Assembly: GCA_026709985.1 (NCBI GenBank)
Contig: JAPORY010000019.1
Span: forward strand, 1 to 52,081
DNA: 52,081 nt
Source of the DNA: Aestuariivita sp.
GTDB lineage: Bacteria > Pseudomonadota > Alphaproteobacteria > Rhodobacterales > Rhodobacteraceae
Reading direction: 5' to 3'
The position numbers were made by a program, and so were the translations under genes. How positions within the stretch are numbered: the first letter of the stretch is position 1; every line of letters begins with the position of its first letter. Of the stretch, positions 1 to 8,396 are shown piece by piece. Under the pieces are notes generated by a model, which was given only the letters and a program-made list of their open reading frames with translations, was not told the origin of the DNA and made no database searches.

Positions 1-613
1 ATTTTGTGGAAAAAATGTGGTTCAAGCCTTGATTTTGTATTGGTGGGTTATATTGCTTACACGCCGCAGCTTTTTTTCCATGACTCCACCCCCATTGTTT
101 TTGCAAGCGGCTCCTCTTTGAAATAATTCGATCACGCAATTCAATTTGATAAATTATCCTAATTTGTTCAACCTTAAGACCATGATTATAGGCCGTTAAA
201 GATAGAACACGTCTGAAATCTTCATCTGAAGTTTCAAGATTTTTTACATAAAGACCGCATTGTTCAAATATCTCAAAATCTTCTTCCTTGTCTATAAGTT
301 GATCTTCAATAAGAAATTCATGGGCATCAAGCCAAGAAGACATTTGCAATTTTTTAGAAATCTTCTTCCCTAAATCGGTTAGCTGTAAAGGACTAAGAGA
401 AACCGCAGTTGCTGGAGGAGGCAATCGTAAAAAGATTTCATCAAATTTGCGTTCAAATTCAATTCTCATTTTTTCGATTATGTCTTTTAATCCTTCAAAC
501 CCTTTTATTCTTTGGTTCAAGCCACCTAAATAAAAAGCAAAGCTTATTATTGCTAAAAATAAAACAACAATAGCTGCCCATGCAGATTGAATATTGAAAA
601 AGAAATCGGACAT
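1..613 (-). CDS. Membrane-anchored hypothetical protein, partial (C-terminus off the left edge)
   Basis: An open frame starts at ATG 613 and runs without a stop to base 1, so only the first ~204 residues are seen. Residues ~9-30 form one hydrophobic helix (AAIVVLFLAIISFAFYL), placing the N-terminus in the inner membrane. The rest is charged and helical with a soluble look (KMRIEFERKFDEIFLRL, later SPLQLTDLGKKISKKL). The codon pattern is strongly AT-rich, unlike queG to the right, which suggests acquired DNA. No family recognised. It is co-directional with the two small broken genes to its right. Confidence rests on the long uninterrupted frame and the sensible membrane topology. Confidence 0.7.
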   Translation of the reverse strand, partial: MSDFFFNIQSAWAAIVVLFLAIISFAFYLGGLNQRIKGFEGLKDIIEKMRIEFERKFDEIFLRLPPPATAVSLSPLQLTDLGKKISKKLQMSSWLDAHEFLIEDQLIDKEEDFEIFEQCGLYVKNLETSDEDFRRVLSLTAYNHGLKVEQIRIIYQIELRDRIISKRSRLQKQWGWSHGKKAAACKQYNPPIQNQGLNHIFSTK

Positions 614-644
614 AGAGCACTAAGAATTCAATAATCTATTCAAT

Positions 645-764
645 CTATTGACGAGCATGACGACCTTTCCAAAATACATTAGTTGAAGTGAGGCGAAGTT
701 GACCAACTTTTTTGTAGTTTTCCTTCATAATCCAATGAATAACGTCGTAGATCACATTCTCCAT
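645..764 (-). CDS. Small basic hypothetical protein (39 aa)
   Basis: ATG at 764 lies 8 bases after the stop of the frameshifted gene 773-1022, as in an operon. The product begins MENVIYDVIHWIMKEN and ends VFWKGRHARQ. It is basic with no membrane segment. No clear Shine-Dalgarno site is seen, so translation may be coupled to the upstream gene. It could be a complete small partner protein or the leftover start of a longer gene. No family recognised. Confidence 0.35.
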   Translation of the reverse strand: MENVIYDVIHWIMKENYKKVGQLRLTSTNVFWKGRHARQ

Positions 765-772
765 TTTAACAA

Positions 773-1022
773 CTACCAATCAATTCGATAAACCGAATAT
801 GTATTTCCAAGTACAGGTATTCCTCCTGGAAAACCTACGCAATTTGGATTATATGTTCTGCAAATAGATATTTCATTTCTTTCAACTCTATTGGCTTCAT
901 CGTAAGTTAGATTTGTTGCGATTATTCTGATAACTGAATTTCTAGGAACCTTTTCTTTCTCTTATTAACTCTGAATGCCTAGCAGCTACATCTCTGGTAG
1001 TACTTCCGATTCTACAAGGCAT
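773..1022 (-). pseudogene. GIY-YIG/URI-like small nuclease-fold protein, frameshifted
   Basis: A good ribosome site (AGAGGA, 6 bases before ATG 1022) starts MPCRIGSTTRDVAARHSEL, which stops after 26 codons. The adjacent frame carries on with VIRIIATNLTYDEANRVE and ends PVLGNTYSVYRIDW at 773. The span is 83 codons plus one base, so one indel, probably in the A-rich GAAAGAAAAGG stretch, explains the break. The order xIGSTTR, an Arg/His helix, a beta strand, LTYDEA and a conserved Glu resembles GIY-YIG/URI domains, including toxin C-termini. That assignment is from memory of the fold's motifs and is tentative. The frameshift itself is directly visible. Confidence 0.5.
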
Positions 1023-1062
1023 TTGATTCCTCTACAATTAAATAAGAAAAGTGTAACCTGCC

Positions 1063-1275
1063 TCAAGCTTCTTTAGGAGATACATCGCCAGATGCTTGAG
1101 ACTTAAAGGTATGACCGCGACACCCTGCAACCTTGGCGAGATCTTCTACCTAGAGAAAAACTTTCGGGGCATCTCTAGGTAGGTTCCGCATGGGCAAGTT
1201 GCAGGATATACCCAAGGGATTAACAGAACATAATTGATTTTGGGTAAAGAAAAAGACCGCCTGTTCACCAAACAT
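1063..1275 (-). pseudogene. Broken ~70-codon frame with one in-frame TAG
   Basis: From ATG 1275 the frame reads MFGEQAVFFFTQNQLC through NLPRDAPKVFL, meets TAG, then continues in the same frame VEDLAKVAGCRGHTFKSQ to a TGA at 1063. Nothing else interrupts it. The part after the stop looks like folded-protein sequence. No family is recognised and no strong ribosome site precedes the ATG, so this may be a gene relic or chance. It lies 40 bases upstream of the frameshifted gene at 773-1022 on the same strand. Confidence 0.25.
1146..1182. repeat. 11-bp perfect inverted repeat inside a larger hairpin
   Basis: CTACCTAGAGA at 1146-1156 is matched exactly by its complement at 1172-1182 with a 15-base loop. 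An outer pair (CCTGCAAC near 1121 and GTTGCAGG near 1198) could extend the hairpin. No T-run follows, so it is not a standard terminator. It overlaps the broken frame 1063-1275. Confidence 0.5.
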
Positions 1276-1430
1276 AAACCGAAGGACAAATCCAGAGCGG
1301 TACTGCTCTCGTGCAAATGGCACCCCCAATTTGGGTCAATTTTTCGCAGGCGTTTGCGCTATATCGCAGCCAATACCGCGGTTTTCATGTGCTAACTGAC
1401 ATGGGAAAGGTTTGAGACTCAGCTCTAGTA

Positions 1431-2471
1431 ATGGATAATTTCAAACGACGATTGCTTTCCCGTGCGGTTGATGAGGGCTTTGTAATGGCAAAAGTCTGTC
1501 GTCCTGATTCTGTGCCGGAGTTTTCCAAACGGCTGCATGCTTTCATTGAAGCGGGATTTCACGGCGAGATGAGGTGGCTTGAGCGCCGATTGGAATGGCG
1601 ATCTGACCCGCAGAAATTGTGGGAAAGCGCTCGTTCAATCATCATGCTCGCCGAGAGCTATACGCCTGATTTTGATCCTTTAATTCGAGTGCCTTGGCGA
1701 GAAACAGGCGTCATCTCGGTCTATGCCCAAAACAGCGACTACCATGTCGTCGTCAAGAAGCGTCTAAAGCGACTAGCGAGTTGGATTATTGCCAAAGCGG
1801 GTGGGGAAGTGAAGGTTTTTGTCGATACCGCCCCCGTTCCTGAAAAGGCTCTCGCGCAGGCAGCCGGGATCGGCTGGCAAGGAAAACACACAAACCTCGT
1901 TAGCCGCACTCTTGGAAATTGGATTTTTCTGGGATGTATTTTTTCGACCTTGCCACTAGACCCCGATCAGAGCGAAGTCGACCATTGCGGCTCTTGTCGC
2001 GCTTGCCTTGACATTTGCCCGACGAACGCCTTTCCCAATCCCTATCAACTTGACGCTCGAAAATGCATCTCCTATCTGACTATTGAGCATCACGGCTCGG
2101 TCGATCACGAACTGCGTCCCCTTATCGGGAATCGCATCTATGGCTGCGATGATTGTTTAGCCGTATGCCCGTGGAACAAGTTTGCGGTACAATCAAGGGA
2201 CCTGAGATACCAACCGAGAGTTGACCTTCGCGCCCCTTGTTTGGCCGAGCTCGTGCAACTCAACGACGCTGATTTTCGTCAAAAATTTTCTGGTTCGCCG
2301 ATCAAGCGGATCGGGCGCAATCGCTTTGTACGAAATGTATTGTACGCAATTGGAAATTCGGGCCAATCTAGCCTCACGACGGCTGCCCAAAGGCTGTGTG
2401 ACGATGAAGATAGCGTTGTCGCTGATGCCGCACGATGGGCTGTTGAGCGGCTCAAATCAAAAACCGCCTAA
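1431..2471 (+). CDS. queG: Epoxyqueuosine reductase QueG
   Basis: QueG reduces epoxyqueuosine to queuosine in tRNAs with a GUN anticodon, using cobalamin and two 4Fe-4S clusters in the cytoplasm. Both ferredoxin-type cluster motifs are present: [16 protein letters not shown] near residue 190 and [13 protein letters not shown] near residue 240. The N-terminal cobalamin-binding region includes the family segment [20 protein letters not shown]. At 346 aa the length is usual. The C-terminus keeps the conserved [15 protein letters not shown] segment. It converges with msrA 40 bases away. No partner gene of the queuosine pathway is in the window. Confidence 0.95.
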   Translation: MDNFKRRLLSRAVDEGFVMAKVCRPDSVPEFSKRLHAFIEAGFHGEMRWLERRLEWRSDPQKLWESARSIIMLAESYTPDFDPLIRVPWRETGVISVYAQNSDYHVVVKKRLKRLASWIIAKAGGEVKVFVDTAPVPEKALAQAAGIGWQGKHTNLVSRTLGNWIFLGCIFSTLPLDPDQSEVDHCGSCRACLDICPTNAFPNPYQLDARKCISYLTIEHHGSVDHELRPLIGNRIYGCDDCLAVCPWNKFAVQSRDLRYQPRVDLRAPCLAELVQLNDADFRQKFSGSPIKRIGRNRFVRNVLYAIGNSGQSSLTTAAQRLCDDEDSVVADAARWAVERLKSKTA

Positions 2472-2511
2472 GTTCCGATCCAACCCCCGTCGAGCGTGAC
2501 AAGATCAGCTG

Positions 2512-3021
2512 TTACTCGGCGGCTTCTTGCGACGTCAAGACCCAAGATGGTCTTTCCCAGTGACAAGTGTAGCCGTTCGGGATGCGTTGTAAGTAATTTT
2601 GATGTTCGGGTTCCGCTTGCCAAAACTCGCCGACGGGTTCAACCTCAGTTACGACCTTGGCGGGCCATCGCCCGGAAGAGCCCACGTCATTGATCGTCTG
2701 CTCGGCGACTTGGCGCTGATCTTCGTCGACGAAATAGATTGCTGACCGATAGCTTAAACCGATGTCATTTCCTTGACGGTTTCGGGTTGTTGGATCGTGG
2801 ATTTGAAAGAAATACTCTAACAGACTCCGATAACTGATCCGTGCTGGATCAAACCATACCTCAATTGCTTCTGCATGGGTTCCATGATTACGATAGGTTG
2901 CGTTTTTGACATCGCCACCCGTATAACCAACCCGAGTTTTGGTTACCCCCGGCAACTTTCGTATCAATTCCTCTAATCCCCAAAAACACCCACCTGCCAA
3001 TACTGCGCGTTCTGAGTTCAT
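2512..3021 (-). CDS. msrA: Peptide methionine-S-sulfoxide reductase MsrA
   Basis: MsrA repairs the S-epimer of methionine sulfoxide. The catalytic GCFWG motif lies at residues 11-15 and is followed by the family segment [15 protein letters not shown]; 169 aa is normal length. The start overlaps the stop of msrB by four bases (ATGA at 3018-3021), so translation is probably coupled and the two epimer-specific reductases are made together. A resolving-cysteine tail is not evident: the sequence ends [17 protein letters not shown]. Confidence 0.95.
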   Translation of the reverse strand: MNSERAVLAGGCFWGLEELIRKLPGVTKTRVGYTGGDVKNATYRNHGTHAEAIEVWFDPARISYRSLLEYFFQIHDPTTRNRQGNDIGLSYRSAIYFVDEDQRQVAEQTINDVGSSGRWPAKVVTEVEPVGEFWQAEPEHQNYLQRIPNGYTCHWERPSWVLTSQEAAE

Positions 3022-3479
3022 GACGAATCCTCCACTGTATGTAAGTATTCGCCGTAACCTTCTGCTTCCATATCGTCACGCCGAATAAATCTTAAGCTCG
3101 CTGAATTTATGCAATATCGCAAACCACCGAGGTTTTTCGGACCATCGTTGAAGACATGACCTAAATGGCTGTCTCCGTGCTTTGAGCGAACTTCCGTCCG
3201 AACCATTCCAAGTGAGACGTCTCTATTCTCTGTCACGTGTTTTTCCTCGACAGGCTTGGAAAAGCTGGGCCATCCACAACCTGAATCGAACTTATCTGAA
3301 GACGTAAACAGCGGTTCACCAGAGACAATATCAACATAGATTCCCGGTTCTTTATTGTGCAGATATTTTCCCGTTCCGGGTCGTTCGGTCCCGTTTTGTT
3401 GGGTAACCCGATATTCTTCCCGGCTGAGTGCCGCAATGGCCTCAGCTGATTTTGAATATTTCCGCATATCTACTCCCAC
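3018..3479 (-). CDS. msrB: Peptide methionine-R-sulfoxide reductase MsrB
   Basis: MsrB reduces the R-epimer of methionine sulfoxide. Family blocks [20 protein letters not shown] and the catalytic [11 protein letters not shown] are present in order, and 153 aa fits a single-domain enzyme. Where many MsrB proteins have a zinc-binding CxxC before the PLF segment, this one reads [13 protein letters not shown], so the first cysteine pair is absent and it is probably a zinc-free type. It is first in a two-gene operon with msrA, overlapping by 4 bases. Confidence 0.95.
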   Translation of the reverse strand: MGVDMRKYSKSAEAIAALSREEYRVTQQNGTERPGTGKYLHNKEPGIYVDIVSGEPLFTSSDKFDSGCGWPSFSKPVEEKHVTENRDVSLGMVRTEVRSKHGDSHLGHVFNDGPKNLGGLRYCINSASLRFIRRDDMEAEGYGEYLHTVEDSS

Positions 3480-4380
3480 GCTTTAATGCTTGCATAATTC
3501 CAATTCATCTCGGTGACAAGCTCTTGCTAGTTTGGCGTCAAACTTTACCACGATACCGCCGTTTCAACAACAAGAATTGGCGCGGGGTATATCAGTTTGT
3601 TTGACTAGGCGGTTCTGCAGTGTCGTACTTTCCATCGAACGACTTCCTCTTATCACCTATTCGCGCAACAACTCTTCAGTGCCAAGAGTGCGTGTGAGCG
3701 TGTCTTCGACCAGCGAGCATTCGACTTCATTTAGCAATTCGCAACTATTCGCGATTTGACTGCTATTGATCCATCGGCCTCAAGCAGGATAGTCGTCGCG
3801 CATTCGGCCATTCTCCGCTCCGTCGCAATCAATACTTCGTGCGATTGCCGTGCCATGATCCCGATACGGCGTCAGTTCCGCAATCTCCGTCTTGGCCGCT
3901 TCCTCAAGCAATTGGGTTTTGATCTGTTCAAAGCGTATCTTCCATTCGTTCTCACCAACAACGAGTTCCTTTGCCTCATTCGACGCATACTCTAGGGATC
4001 GACGATGGTTAGCCATCTTTCGGAGGAGGTGAGAGGAATGCCGCAGTTGCTCTCCAAAACAGCATCGACTACAGTACTGTGACGATCAAATCACACAACC
4101 AATGGATTTATAAATTTTATTTGGTACTATATATTGTACTTTTATGCGACCAGCGCCAGGCGAAGCGCCCGATTGTCATTAGCCGGCGATTCGGGAACCC
4201 GGCCACTCTGGCGATTGCGGCGGCGTGGCACAAGGTCTTCCCAAGCCCGATCAAATCGACCGGACTGGCAAAGGGCTCGGATGCTGAGAACGCCTTGACC
4301 ACCGTCCGGGTGTGGTTCCTATATAGTGCGCGGTGGCGCGAATATCTGTTAGACTAGCGGCGGCAACAGAAGTAACCGAT
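3480..4380. other. Decayed, non-coding stretch
   Basis: No convincing gene is seen over ~900 bases. A 78-codon minus-strand frame (4016 to 3780, MANHRRSLEYASNEAKEL, then helical and charged) is the best candidate. Beyond its stop the same frame continues with protein-like pieces broken by stops down to ~3490, which suggests an eroded gene that I cannot identify. Confidence 0.4.
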
Positions 4381-4551
4381 ATGAAACGACTAATGACGAC
4401 CTCGCTAGCCGCATTCGTGTTGCTGACTGTGCAACCTCAAGTCGTGGCGGCTGTAGGCGGATTTCCTCGAGCGCCGTTGCGGCGGTGGTGTGTGAGAACC
4501 TTGTTCAATCCCACATGGAACAGACACCCGGATTGGGATGGGTTGTCGTAA
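4381..4551 (+). CDS. Short exported-protein frame with signal peptide (56 aa)
   Basis: ATG 4381 begins a typical Sec signal peptide: KR, a hydrophobic core LAAFVLLTV, and a likely cleavage site after VVAA. The following ~30 residues are Arg/Trp-rich and unlike a folded domain, so this may be the start of an exported protein that has lost its original mature part. No family recognised. It lies just upstream of the Ntn-hydrolase pseudogene. Confidence 0.35.
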   Translation: MKRLMTTSLAAFVLLTVQPQVVAAVGGFPRAPLRRWCVRTLFNPTWNRHPDWDGLS

Positions 4552-4576
4552 CGGCAAATAGTGTAAAGGGCATACG

Positions 4577-5031
4577 TTGACGGTTTGCGTTGCCATAGAG
4601 GTGCATGATTGCTTTATGTTCGCGGCAGACAGTGCCGTTTCGGTGACAGCGCTTATTTCAGATGGAACTTCAGTACTAAGCAACGTTTGGCAGCGCGGTC
4701 TCAAAGTTTTTTATTTGCACAGAGATTTACCGATCATGGCAATGACTACAGGAATGGGGAACTTTGGCTCCGCGTCGGTCGATTATCTAGCAAAGGATCT
4801 TCGCCTTAATTTGATGGAACATATTTCATCGGATACAGGACTACACGATCGAAGATGTGGCAACCCGAGCAAGTCAGTTCTTTCAGACCGAGTACTCGAA
4901 AATAAATCCGCCTCCGGCCAATCCGTCATCAGTGGAATTCTGGATCGGTGGATATAATTTCGGAGCCAAACATGGCGAAATATGGAAGCTAGAACTGCAA
5001 AATGGGCATTCCAAATCTACCTGTGCAAGTG
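4577..5031 (+). pseudogene. Proteasome-like Ntn-hydrolase family protein, 5' part
   Basis: TTG 4577 with AAAGGG upstream starts MTVCVAIEVHDCFMFAADSA. A Thr at position 2 would become N-terminal after Met removal, as in Ntn hydrolases. Blocks like GLKVFYLHRDLPIMAMTTG and later EFWIGGYNFGAKHGEIWKLE match a proteasome-type hydrolase family known to me from alphaproteobacteria. The second block is in another frame: a shift falls near 4835-4845, where SSDTG gives way to DYTIEDVATRA. A second shift lies near the A-run at ~5000. The gene then stops at the insertion boundary and its missing C-terminal part is found at 6553-6891. Confidence 0.75.
5026..5031. repeat. Left CAAGTG direct repeat at insertion boundary
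   Basis: CAAGTG at 5026-5031 is repeated at 6547-6552. Homology to the Ntn-hydrolase family stops at the first copy and resumes right after the second, as expected for a target-site duplication. Six bases can recur by chance; the coincidence with the homology breakpoints is the argument. Confidence 0.45.
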
Positions 5032-5213
5032 GTTGCTTTCGTCCAATCTGTTCTATATATATTTTCAGTGCGTGAAGATCTCAAATGAGAAGCGCAATAT
5101 TTGGCTTGCAAAACGTGCCTATTTCAGTTGTTGTTGTTTGAAAATACTCTATTTAGATCACCGAATCTCGTTCAATCAGATAATCAGACACTTGATCAAC
5201 CATTGAGGTTATT

Positions 5214-5809
5214 ATGAAAAGAAAGATTGCCCCCACATTTTCATAGCGGCACTGGTCGCAGTGACAATAGCTGGACCCGTCACCGCGCAGGAAGCCACTC
5301 TTGGAATCACCGAACGCTGGGTGAGTAGCGGTAATGAGAATGGTACAGAGGGCTTTGGTGGTATCACCGTCGACGAGGGCGAAGAAGTGGAATTCACCAT
5401 CAACGGCACACTGCCACTGGGCGCCACGGGTGGATTGCGGGTCAAGATCGGCTGCGGAGGCGTCACCAACTGCTACAAATTTGCCAACACCTACCCTCGG
5501 ATCGGCACCAGTGATTCTTCCAACCCCAACACCTGGTACGAAATCCCGCACACGACACGGCCGCCGTGGGAAAATAGTGGCTCAAGGCAAACAATTTCCT
5601 TCCCCTTCCTGGTCACCACCAAGGACGACAACTGCAAGAAGCGAGGGGCGCCGCGTCGCATTGATGTGACTATTCAGGTCTATCGCATCGGGGGCACTTC
5701 GCCACAAGAAAGCGTCCGGATCACGATCACGGACGATGACCGGGACGCAGCCGACCCCCTCGGCTTCATCACCTTCCTGAAACCAGAATGCGAATCCGAC
5801 TTGAGTTAA
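5214..5809 (+). pseudogene. Exported protein with a frameshift in its signal peptide
   Basis: GAGG precedes ATG 5214, which begins MKRKIAP and hits a stop after ten codons. One extra C in the five-C run at 5230-5234 would restore MKRKIAPHIFIAALVAVTIA followed by GPVTAQE, an ideal signal peptide with an AQ cleavage site. The mature ~175 residues are intact to TAA 5807-5809. They contain a beta-rich pattern ending VRITITDDDRD, reminiscent of Calx-beta-like repeats, and four Cys. A GTG at 5261 gives an open frame but would lack a proper n-region. A terminator follows at 5843. Function unknown. Confidence 0.55.
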
Positions 5810-5842
5810 TGAGCGGGTGACTGCGGATCTTCTTACCAACAC

Positions 5843-5869
5843 AGGGCGGCATTGACCGCCCTTTTTCTT
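5843..5869 (+). terminator. Rho-independent terminator
   Basis: AGGGCGG pairs perfectly with CCGCCCT across a 6-base loop and is followed by TTTTCTT. It lies 34 bases after the stop of the exported-protein gene 5214-5809, which it presumably terminates. Confidence 0.85.
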
Positions 5870-6189
5870 GGACATAAACCGCAAGACCCTTTTTGCTTTA
5901 CCTCCGATTGTCGACAGGGTATCAGGGTAACGCCAAGAAAGGGCAAATCCCACGCCCAAGGAAATGATCCTACCGCCTGTGAACATGGCTTTAGAGGAAC
6001 TTGTCTGGCGTCTGTCTTCTTACTCACCTCCGGGATTTAAAGAAAAGCGGTAACTATTCAGCACCTGTGCGGCCAAATGTTAGCGGCGGAATGGTGGCAT
6101 GGTCAATCGCTATGGACTTGGAATATGCGTTTGACGGGATTCATGGATCGACACTACGGGCCGACTGGAAAGAACGATGATCGTTGATT

Positions 6190-6345
6190 ATCTCTGAACG
6201 TCCGCGACGAGTGCGGTCGCGAGTGCCGTCCAGATGACGGTATGGTTGGTTGCACCGGACCGGCTGCGGAAGCTGCCGGCGATCTTCTGTTGCACCTTTT
6301 CGGGTCGCACGCTTTGTTCCGCTAGCATCCATGATGGATTGCAAC
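6190..6345 (-). pseudogene. IS66-family transposase C-terminal scrap
   Basis: On the minus strand one frame reads NPSWMLAEQSVRPEKVQQKI then AGSFRSRSGATNHTVIWTAL and ends at TAA near 6190. EKVQQKIxGxFRSxxGA is the conserved C-terminal block of IS66 transposases. No longer frame is attached. The piece sits inside the insertion that splits the Ntn-hydrolase gene. Confidence 0.55.
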
Positions 6346-6546
6346 CCCCAAAATTGGCTTTTTTACGATTTTTTAGGGCTGTTCCCGACTTATTCCAAAG
6401 TTATCCCTAGAGCGAGATCCGACGGCGCAACCGGAGCGGACCTCGCGGGTAAACCCGGAGGCCAGCAACCAGCCGAGAAGCGGTTGGGCGTTGTCCGCCC
6501 AGAACTCAGACGCCCGTGAGCGGCGTCGATTCGTCTTGACAATCCT
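6346..6546. other. No gene recognised
   Basis: A 69-codon minus-strand frame (6582-6373) is Arg/Ser-rich with no family resemblance. The stretch 6411-6520 is GC-rich with several short inverted repeats and could be structured, but it matched no RNA class I know. Confidence 0.25.
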
Positions 6547-6552
6547 CAAGTG

Positions 6553-6891
6553 AGCGAACATGTCATTACATGGGGAGGTCAAGTGCAGGCAATCAATAGG
6601 CTTTTGCTTGGCTACGACTCGCGATTAGCGCCATTCGTTTCGCCGGAAAACCGCCTGATGGCCCAAACGCCGCTGGTTGATCCTTTCATGCCAATTCAAA
6701 GCGCCATCGAATTGGCCGATTTTCTGGTTGAAATGACTAAACGATATGTCGCGTTCATGCCTGGTGCAAACGCGGTCGGTGGTGATGTGGGTATTGCGAC
6801 GGTCACGAGACACGAGGGTTTTAAGTGGATTCGACGGAAACACTACTATTCACAACATTTGAACAGGGGAGCGCGGGACCATGTCACGTGA
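6553..6891 (+). pseudogene. Proteasome-like Ntn-hydrolase family protein, 3' part
   Basis: The frame resumes SEHVITWGGQ, then AINRLLLGYD, ELADFLVEMTKRYVAF, VGGDVGIATVTRHEGFKWI and RRKHYYSQHLNRG, which is the C-terminal half of the family whose N-terminal half is at 4577-5031. An open frame can start at the GTG or ATG near 6550-6570, but a C-terminal half lacking the nucleophile should be inactive. The stop overlaps the next small gene (6881) by 11 bases. Confidence 0.75.
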
Positions 6892-7069
6892 GAACAATAC
6901 TGAAACTATCAAACCCGTCCGGGTTCACATTCCAGTAGAGCATATCCACGAAACGGTCATGCCACCATACAAGTACCAGAAAACCGAAAACGGTTTTGGG
7001 ATTTTACACGTGAAGGATAAGAACCCTCCTTTTGCGCCTGACGCTTCTGATGAAAGCAACGATCCATGA
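6881..7069 (+). CDS. Small hypothetical protein (62 aa) coupled to the Ntn-hydrolase
   Basis: ATG 6881 overlaps the end of the Ntn-hydrolase remnant by 11 bases. The product contains ETIKPVRVHIPVEHIHETVM and PPYKYQKTENGFGILHVKD. It is hydrophilic, with a beta-rich look and no membrane segment or cysteine. Position and overlap suggest an operon partner of the hydrolase that has outlived it. Function unknown. Confidence 0.6.
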   Translation: MSRENNTETIKPVRVHIPVEHIHETVMPPYKYQKTENGFGILHVKDKNPPFAPDASDESNDP

Positions 7070-7401
7070 TAAACCCTATCGGAAAATTTTTCGTAGGATT
7101 TTGCCCCTTTCCGGAACCGACCTTTTTAATGATGTTTTCAACCGTGTGGGTTTACCGGGGCGTGTTTGAGAAAAACGGCCTCGTTGGAGCATTCGGGGTC
7201 AAGCACTGACATATTCGACAGCGATTTGTTATCCGAGAATTGAACCGCGATAAGATCGGGTCGACTACAGATGAGTGCAGAATCTCACGTTAGGCTTTTC
7301 AGACATATGTCGATCGTTGTTGTCCGTGAAACGTTTGTTTGATGGACACGGCGTGTCCCCGTCCAAGAACCCTGTTTCTGATGAGAAGTTAGACATCTTG
7401 A

Positions 7402-7581
7402 TTTTTATCTACGAACAAACTATACGATACCCCCTGTGAGGATATTGCGGACTTAAAAACATTAGTTGCTGGAAAAGACTCAGCCCGATCTAAATGGTTG
7501 ATTGGTATTGTGGTGACGGTTGTTGTCGGTTTAGTGGCTGCGTGCATCACTGTCACTGTTGCAATGTTAAAATTTCCATAA
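7402..7581 (+). pseudogene. Small one-helix membrane protein frame without a start codon
   Basis: From the stop at 7399 a frame of 59 codons reads LYDTPCEDIADLKTLVAGKD, then SARSKW and a long hydrophobic helix LIGIVVTVVVGLVAACITVTV, ending MLKFP. This resembles short phage- or holin-like membrane proteins with a charged N-terminus. There is no ATG, GTG or TTG before the helix, so the start has probably been lost. Low confidence. Confidence 0.3.
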
Positions 7582-7664
7582 AGTGGACACTGACGTTTTT
7601 TTGGATTTCCAAACTGATTTCCGACTTGCATCTTCAGCGTGTCTGATTCACTATAACAGCTAGG

Positions 7665-7945
7665 ATGATGGCACCTTACCAGCCCGACAAAATCCTCAAG
7701 TCTGAATTTCTCGAGCCGCTTGACATGTCAGCTGATTGGCTTAGCCAAGCGATCAGTGTGCCACGCACCTGCATCAAGCGGCTGGTGAAGAAACAAGCGC
7801 GTGCTACCCGGACACAGTGCTGCGCCTCTCCAAAACGCTTGGGATAACGCCAGAATTTTGGATCAACTTACAGAGGAATTTTGACCTGACATCAGTGCGC
7901 AAGACAATCAATGTCTCAGATATTGAACCACTTGTCTTGGCCTAA
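7665..7945 (+). pseudogene. higA: HigA-type antitoxin, frameshifted
   Basis: The start reads PDKILKSEFLEPLDMSADWL then AISVPRTCIKRLV, the HTH of HigA/VapI antitoxins. Near 7802 the frame is lost; the next frame continues YPDTVLRLSKTLG, then ITPEFWINLQRNFDL and VRKTI, the canonical HigA C-terminal half, ending at TAA 7943-7945. One indel therefore breaks an otherwise recognisable gene. No higB toxin is seen upstream, where it would be expected. Confidence 0.8.
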
Positions 7946-8396
7946 CCAATTTCCGTGGGTGCTTGGGGTCTGGTCCAACAAAGAGCCACGGGCCACGGAA
8001 GCCGAAGTTCAATGGCATCAATCCGTCGATTAGGTGGGCGCGGCGGTGGATAGGCTCGTCCCAGAATAGCAGACCGACTGAACGCCAAGCCTGATGCACC
8101 ATTATCAGGCGATGTCATTCCAATCCTGTCGATTTTCTCCGCCCCCTAAGTCATTCGGGGAGACGAGCGGCGGCTTCTATTCAAGAATTTAGTGATCCTC
8201 CGACCATTCATTCCTTACTCTTTTCCAGACTGTGTAATCTTCTCCAGCAGAGGATTGCACTGACGAGCGTCTACTGAGTCTCTGTCACTAAACTCAATTT
8301 GGAGAGCACGCCCGTCTTCTCGAATTGATCCTGATGAGCCCAAACGATTCGTCGCGTTGAAAACAGTTGCCTAATGAGAAAAATTTTCTTCCGTCC
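7946..8396. other. No gene recognised
   Basis: A 64-codon minus-strand frame (8102-7908) and its neighbours show no family resemblance. From ~8150 to 8396 there are no frames of note and no clear hairpin with a T-run. Confidence 0.3.

Larger units (their letters stand above)
5032..6552. mobile_element. ~1.5 kb insertion splitting the Ntn-hydrolase gene
   Basis: Removing this segment rejoins VQ from the left and VSEHVITWGGQ from the right in one frame, giving the expected family order. Inside are a small exported-protein gene with its own terminator and a minus-strand IS66 transposase scrap. No clear terminal inverted repeats were found at the boundaries, so the element type is not established. 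Confidence 0.5.

Noticed and set aside
1060-1210. Possible tmRNA (hairpins near a short open frame ending SPKEA)
   Set aside because: The frame does not end in an ALAA- or VAA-like tag and no tRNA-like acceptor with a T-arm was found nearby.
6400-6530. GC-rich structured stretch as a possible SRP, RNase P or 6S RNA
   Set aside because: None of the conserved loops or sequence signatures of these RNAs could be recognised.
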